In this document: positions 59,420-64,000 of the stretch, one piece after another
Position numbering within the stretch: position 1 is the first letter of the stretch
How the letters are laid out: each line of letters starts with the position of its first letter
Source: Shewanella benthica KT99
Lineage (GTDB): Bacteria; Pseudomonadota; Gammaproteobacteria; Enterobacterales; Shewanellaceae
DNA length: 64,000 nucleotides
NCBI RefSeq assembly: GCF_000172075.1
Contig: NZ_ABIC01000004.1
Location: 1-64,000, forward strand
Direction: 5' to 3'
Translations under genes and position numbers: made by a program
The notes under the pieces: generated by a model
Told to the model about the DNA's origin: nothing
Database searches by the model: none
The model's input: the letters and a program-made list of their open reading frames with translations, nothing else

Positions 59420-60562
59420 ATGATGTGTATTTGGCGGCAAACAGCAAGATTAACCCATTTATTGGCCATTTTTGCGGTTAACAAGTCTATGTTGCTTATA
59501 AAAGCCTGTGTCTTACTGCTGACATTACTGGCGGTACTTCCTGTTGCTGCTTTTGAGACCACGCAAGTGGTGACCTCCTCAAGCGAGAGCTATCAACAAT
59601 ATACTGCCGCCACCTGCATTCTTATCGACAGCGAGATGCAGGATAAGACACCAAATTCAGCACGATATCTCGAGTTGAAACGGCAACATACGCGCCATTG
59701 CCAAGCCCCACTCACTGCCAAACATGCCGCACGCGTACTTGGCAATGCCAATACACCTAAGTCTATTAATATATTCGATTTTATCGAGGATAACAGCCAA
59801 GATGAGCCACAAGCCCGCGCACAATATGAATCGGCAAGACCCACTGTGTCAGCTACAAAACGTATGCCTGAGGCCAGAACTAATATTCTTTATCCTTTGT
59901 TAGTAACCATATTGCCCTGGTTTATCTTACTGCTAGTGTTTTCTTTGCTGCTGGGGGTCATGGGGCGATATTTTAAAAAACATGCGGCGAGACGGCGGGG
60001 CCAGGCCGGTGAGAAACGAATCGAAAAACGACTCAAGTCATGCTTTGCCAAGGGGGAGTGCAGAATTTTTACCAACCTTGTGCTAAGCACAGACTCAGGC
60101 AGCTTAACTGAAGTGGATCTGGTGCTCCTGTGTCGCAGTGGGGTATTTGTTATCGAGAGCAAGAACTATCGCGGCTGGATTTTCGGTGATCCCAAGCGCG
60201 CCACATGGACTCAGGTACTGCATAAACGTCGCAGCCAATTTCAAAATCCCCTCCACCAGAACTATAAGCACTGCCTCGCCATTGCTCATTGTCTGGGGCT
60301 GGCAACGGGAATTGAGTCGCTGGTGGTGTTCAGCGACCAAGTCACATTTAAAACTCAGATGCCCGCAAATGTAGTTCAGGAGGTTGGGCTAGTCAGTTAT
60401 ATCCGCTCTTTTAAGCATGAAGTGTTTACCGCAGCAGAATTTAATCGGCATGGGGAGCGGCTTGCAGATGTGCAGTTGTTGTCTGATAAAGCGGCAAAAC
60501 GCCGTCATCTCGATGAGCTGAATATGCGTAGAAAAGAGCCAAAAATGTCGGCAATAGATTGA
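59420..60562 (+). CDS. Membrane-anchored NERD (nuclease-related) domain protein
   Basis: A 380-aa protein. A signal-like helix (about 24-44) and a second helix (about 157-181) enclose an extracytoplasmic segment of about 110 residues, which puts the C-terminal NERD domain (about 190-310) in the cytoplasm. NERD residues fitting a PD-(D/E)xK fold are Glu231-Val-Asp233 and Glu246-Ser-Lys248 (VFVIESKNYRGWIFGD). Its start is uncertain: ATG 59420 or ATG 59489 (MLLIKACV). The 7-bp gap to the methyltransferase-HNH gene suggests one transcript. Its function is unknown. Confidence 0.78.
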   Translation: MMCIWRQTARLTHLLAIFAVNKSMLLIKACVLLLTLLAVLPVAAFETTQVVTSSSESYQQYTAATCILIDSEMQDKTPNSARYLELKRQHTRHCQAPLTAKHAARVLGNANTPKSINIFDFIEDNSQDEPQARAQYESARPTVSATKRMPEARTNILYPLLVTILPWFILLLVFSLLLGVMGRYFKKHAARRRGQAGEKRIEKRLKSCFAKGECRIFTNLVLSTDSGSLTEVDLVLLCRSGVFVIESKNYRGWIFGDPKRATWTQVLHKRRSQFQNPLHQNYKHCLAIAHCLGLATGIESLVVFSDQVTFKTQMPANVVQEVGLVSYIRSFKHEVFTAAEFNRHGERLADVQLLSDKAAKRRHLDELNMRRKEPKMSAID

Positions 60563-60819
60563 GAAAAGATAAATTGATCATGATCTAGAGCCAGAGCAGC
60601 CCAGTCTTTAATCTGGGTTTGTAATATAAGGTTTTACAAGTATTTCTAGCGTCAAAGCTAGATACATGCTGATACTTTTTAGCTCGTTGATTATCTAGAT
60701 CAAACTAATGCTATTTCAGTGGGCTATACCCGATCAATACTACTGCGTTCTAGGGTTAATTATGCCAGAATCAATCACTGTAACTGTTTGTTATCTACTG
60801 AGAAGGACCTTGTTAGGCT

Positions 60820-63273
60820 ATGAGCATCAATAAAGCTAAGTTAACTGAAACAGACATCATCACTAAATTTATCATGCCAGCGGTACAAGATGCCGGTTGG
60901 GATTTGATGAAACAAATACGCCAAGAAGTTAAGCTACGCGATGGTAAAGTTATCGTTCGCGGCGCTATCGCTATGCGTACCACGGTTAAGTCGGCTGACA
61001 TTGTGCTTTACCATAAACCTCATATGCCATTGGCTGTGATTGAAGCTAAGGCCAATAAACACGAAATAGGCAAAGGTATGCAACAAGGGCTTGATTATGC
61101 CCGCTTGCTCGAAGTGCCATTTATCTTTGCTTCCAACGGCGATGGTTTTATTTTTCATGACAAAACTAATCCGGCACAACTTGAAACGCGCATAGAGTTA
61201 TCTGATTTTCCAACGCCTCAACAGCTTTGGCAAAAGTATTGCGCTTATCGTGGTTATACCGAAGCACAGTTACCGTTAATCACGCAAGACTATCATGACG
61301 ATGGCAGTGGCAAAGCGCCACGTTATTATCAAATACAAGCAATAAACAAGACCATAGAAGCCATTTCTCGTCAGCAAAATCGTATCTTGTTGGTTATGGC
61401 CACAGGTACGGGTAAAACCTATACCGCTTTTCAAATTATTTGGCGTCTATGGAAGTCGCGGCAGAAGAAACGCATTTTATTTTTAGCGGATCGAACAGCA
61501 TTAATTGATCAAACTAAGAAAAATGACTTTCAACCTTTTGGCACTGCAATGACCTGGGCTAAGAACAGAACAATAGACCCTGCATTTGAAATACACTTAG
61601 CACTTTATCAAGCATTAACCGGCCCAGAAGAACATCAAAAAGCGTATAAACAGGTTTCACAAGATTTCTTTGATCTCATCATCATTGACGAATGCCACCG
61701 TGGCAGTGCCGCTGACGATAGTGCATGGCGTGAAATACTTGAATACTTTACCTCTGCTACGCAAATAGGCTTAACGGCTACGCCTAAAGAAACGGAAGAA
61801 GTATCAAACATAGATTACTTCGGCGAACCTACTTATACCTATACATTAAAAGAAGGCATTGAAGACGGTTTCTTAGCACCTTATAAAGTGGTTCGGGTAG
61901 ATCTTGATATTGATGCCCAAGGCTGGCGACCAGAAAAAGGTCAAGTAGATGATAACGGCGAACTCATTGAAGACCGTATCTACAATATAAAAGACTTCGA
62001 CCGCACCATAGTCATTAAAAACCGTACCGAGCTAGTAGCACAAACCATTACCAGTTATTTACAACGTACCGACCCTATGGCGAAAACCATTATCTTTTGT
62101 AACGACATTGACCATGCTGATCGTATGCGCCGTGCATTAGTTAACTTAAACCCTGAGCAAGTGGCAAAAAACGAAAAATACGTCATGAAAATTACCGGCG
62201 ATGATGAAATAGGCAAAGCTCAGTTAGAAAACTTTTGTAACCCTAAAAAAGCCTATCCGGTTATTGTCACCACCTCAGAGTTAATGACTACCGGGGTAGA
62301 TGCTAAAACCTGTAAATTAATCGTGCTTGATCAAAACATCCAGTCGATAACCAAGTTTAAACAAATCATCGGCCGTGGTACTCGCATTGATGAAAAGTTT
62401 GGCAAACTATGGTTTACCATTCTTGATTTCAAAAAAGCCACTGAATTGTTTGCGGATGATCGCTTTGACGGTGTACCTGAAAAAATAATGGTGACAAAAC
62501 CAGAAGATATTATCGAAGATGAAGACGGCTCATTTATTGACGAGTTAACGGGAGTCGAGCCCGACACAGAGGATGGTAGCACTGACGGCATAAATGAACC
62601 TGAACAAGATTACGACTCAGGTAGCGGATCAGATCTCGGTGAAATGGACAGTGACTGGGGAGACGACCAAGATGAAAAACGTTTTATCAAATTCCAAGTT
62701 TCCGGCGTAACCGTTAAAAAAATAGCTGAACGTGTGCAGTATTACGACAGTGACGGCAAGTTAGTTACCGAGTCGTTTAAAGACTACACCCGTAAAACCA
62801 TACAAAAGCAGTTTACCTCACTGGATGATTTTACCCGTAAGTGGCAAAATGCCGATCGCAAACAAGCCATCATAGATGAATTAGCCAATCAAGGCGTTAT
62901 TTGGCAAGCGTTAGCAGAAGATGTTAGTAAAGATCTCGACCCTTTTGATTTAATTTGCCATGTGGTTTACGACCAACCCGCACTAACCCGTAAAGAGCGC
63001 GCCGAAAATGTCAAAAAGCGCAATTATTTCACTAAATACTCAGCCGTCGCGCAAAAGGTACTCAATGCTCTGCTTGACGCCTATGCCGATGAAGGTGTGC
63101 AGGCTATTGAAGGCAAAGATGCCTTAAAAGCGAATACCATCGTTGCCTTTGGTCGACCGCTTGAAATCGCCAAGAAGGCCTTTGGCGGGGCGAAGCAATA
63201 TAATGCCGCCATTAGTGAGTTAGAACACTTGTTATATCAATCAAGCAACGAAGCAAGCAAGAAATTAGCCTAA
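60820..63273 (+). CDS. hsdR: Type I restriction enzyme R subunit (HsdR)
   Basis: Motor and nuclease subunit of 817 aa. The N-terminal PD-(D/E)xK nuclease has Asp60, Glu75 and Lys77 (VIEAKANK). The SF2 translocase has Walker A ATGTGKT (Lys199), DECH at 290-293, LTATPKE, and motif [12 protein letters not shown]. An acidic linker (about 565-625) leads to a C-terminal domain like that of EcoEI-type R subunits. Its AT-richer codon use than the housekeeping genes suggests transfer. A weak hairpin CCCAG/CTGGG (60600-60618) lies in the 257-bp gap ahead of it. hsdM follows after 84 bp. Confidence 0.93.
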   Translation: MSINKAKLTETDIITKFIMPAVQDAGWDLMKQIRQEVKLRDGKVIVRGAIAMRTTVKSADIVLYHKPHMPLAVIEAKANKHEIGKGMQQGLDYARLLEVPFIFASNGDGFIFHDKTNPAQLETRIELSDFPTPQQLWQKYCAYRGYTEAQLPLITQDYHDDGSGKAPRYYQIQAINKTIEAISRQQNRILLVMATGTGKTYTAFQIIWRLWKSRQKKRILFLADRTALIDQTKKNDFQPFGTAMTWAKNRTIDPAFEIHLALYQALTGPEEHQKAYKQVSQDFFDLIIIDECHRGSAADDSAWREILEYFTSATQIGLTATPKETEEVSNIDYFGEPTYTYTLKEGIEDGFLAPYKVVRVDLDIDAQGWRPEKGQVDDNGELIEDRIYNIKDFDRTIVIKNRTELVAQTITSYLQRTDPMAKTIIFCNDIDHADRMRRALVNLNPEQVAKNEKYVMKITGDDEIGKAQLENFCNPKKAYPVIVTTSELMTTGVDAKTCKLIVLDQNIQSITKFKQIIGRGTRIDEKFGKLWFTILDFKKATELFADDRFDGVPEKIMVTKPEDIIEDEDGSFIDELTGVEPDTEDGSTDGINEPEQDYDSGSGSDLGEMDSDWGDDQDEKRFIKFQVSGVTVKKIAERVQYYDSDGKLVTESFKDYTRKTIQKQFTSLDDFTRKWQNADRKQAIIDELANQGVIWQALAEDVSKDLDPFDLICHVVYDQPALTRKERAENVKKRNYFTKYSAVAQKVLNALLDAYADEGVQAIEGKDALKANTIVAFGRPLEIAKKAFGGAKQYNAAISELEHLLYQSSNEASKKLA

Positions 63274-63357
63274 ACAGCTGCCGGTTGGGCGCTAGTCCGA
63301 CCCTTTAGTCATTAAAAGCAATTAAATACCCGTTAAATACCAATTAAAGAGAAAACA

Positions 63358-64000
63358 ATGTCAATCAGTTCAGTCATTAAATCCATTCAAGATATTATGC
63401 GTAAAGATGCCGGTATAGACGGTGACGCGCAACGATTAGGGCAAATGTCTTGGTTACTGTTTTTGAAAATATTTGATGCCCAAGAAGAAGAGCTAGAATT
63501 TGAACAAAGTGATTATCAAAGCCCGTTACCTGAGCAATTTCTATGGCGCAATTGGGCGGCCGACAACCAAGGGATCACCGGTGAAGAGCTGTTATATTTT
63601 GTTAACAATAAACTCTTTGTTGAGCTAAAAAACCTGTATGCACCTCTAGATATCAATCCGCGTGGATTTGTGGTGAAAGAAGCGTTAAGCGATGCCTTTA
63701 ATTACATGAAAAACGGTACCTTGCTGCGCCAGGTGATCAACAAACTTAACGATATCGATTTTACCAATTCGGAAGAACGTCACTTGTTTGGTGACTTGTA
63801 CGAGCAAATATTAAAAGACTTACAAAGCGCCGGTAATGCCGGTGAATTTTACACCCCGCGGGCGATAACCCGCTTTATCGTTGACCGTATTGATCCTAAG
63901 TTGGGTGAAAGTATTCTCGACCCCGCTTGTGGCACCGGTGGCTTTTTAGCCTGTAGTTTTGATCATGTAAAAAATAATTATATTAAAAACAACACTACCG
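63358..64000 (+). CDS. hsdM: Type I restriction-modification methylase subunit HsdM (cut by window end)
   Basis: Only the first 214 codons are present, open to the window edge. The N-terminal HsdM helical domain (SSVIKSIQDIMRKDAG, then MSWLLFLKIFD) is followed by the DNA N6-adenine methylase start: GEFYTPRAITRFIVDRI and SAM motif I DPACGTGGFL. It methylates adenine at the recognition site to protect host DNA and joins HsdS and HsdR in the restriction complex. hsdS is expected just outside the window. Confidence 0.93.
   Translation, partial: MSISSVIKSIQDIMRKDAGIDGDAQRLGQMSWLLFLKIFDAQEEELEFEQSDYQSPLPEQFLWRNWAADNQGITGEELLYFVNNKLFVELKNLYAPLDINPRGFVVKEALSDAFNYMKNGTLLRQVINKLNDIDFTNSEERHLFGDLYEQILKDLQSAGNAGEFYTPRAITRFIVDRIDPKLGESILDPACGTGGFLACSFDHVKNNYIKNNTT

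Overview
The window looks like chromosomal DNA from a marine gammaproteobacterium of the Shewanella type. This rests on gene order and protein resemblance, not on a database search. Supporting points are the block aroA-cmk-rpsA-ihfB-lapA-lapB-pyrF, the gyrA/serC and nrdAB-yfaE neighbourhoods, the pssA/tapT pair, and the two fatty-acid genes fadH and acyl-CoA dehydrogenase. Nearly everything from about 0.8 to 48.5 kb is ordinary housekeeping: phospholipid synthesis (cls, pssA), a RecQ helicase, peptidases, asparaginase, SppA, ribonucleotide reductase with its ferredoxin, ubiquinone synthesis, gyrase A, serine/aromatic amino acid metabolism, ribosomal protein S1, IHF-beta, LPS-assembly control, pyrimidine synthesis, beta-oxidation accessory enzymes, PBP4 and a complete tripartite RND efflux operon.

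The left edge holds the tail of a chemoreceptor gene with a frameshift and an 8-bp tandem repeat, then a tRNA-Ser(GGA) followed by the 3' remnant of a second tRNA-Ser. Two related MITE-like elements (5.46-5.79 kb and 11.78-11.84 kb) share terminal inverted repeats; the short one looks like an internal-deletion derivative of the long one.

From 48.5 to 53.7 kb the sequence is decaying. An EAL protein has lost its N-terminus and part of its active site. It is followed by an Hpt domain and a hybrid histidine kinase broken by a stop codon, a frameshift and a large deletion. Convergent to these is a PepSY/2Fe-2S flavoreductase broken by a 10-bp duplication and a one-base insertion. Before the decay this was plausibly one phosphorelay controlling an EAL output, next to one membrane redox unit.

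From 54.6 to 57.4 kb a homogentisate dioxygenase gene and a divergent MarR regulator share a long inverted-repeat operator pair. They are flanked by copies of an extragenic palindromic repeat. After 57.4 kb the content changes to a defence-like island: a rare fusion of a class I SAM methyltransferase with an HNH nuclease, preceded by a perfect 14-bp inverted repeat; a membrane-anchored NERD nuclease-like protein 7 bp behind it; and a type I restriction-modification locus (hsdR complete, hsdM cut by the window end). The methyltransferase-HNH/NERD pair is the best candidate here for an undescribed system.
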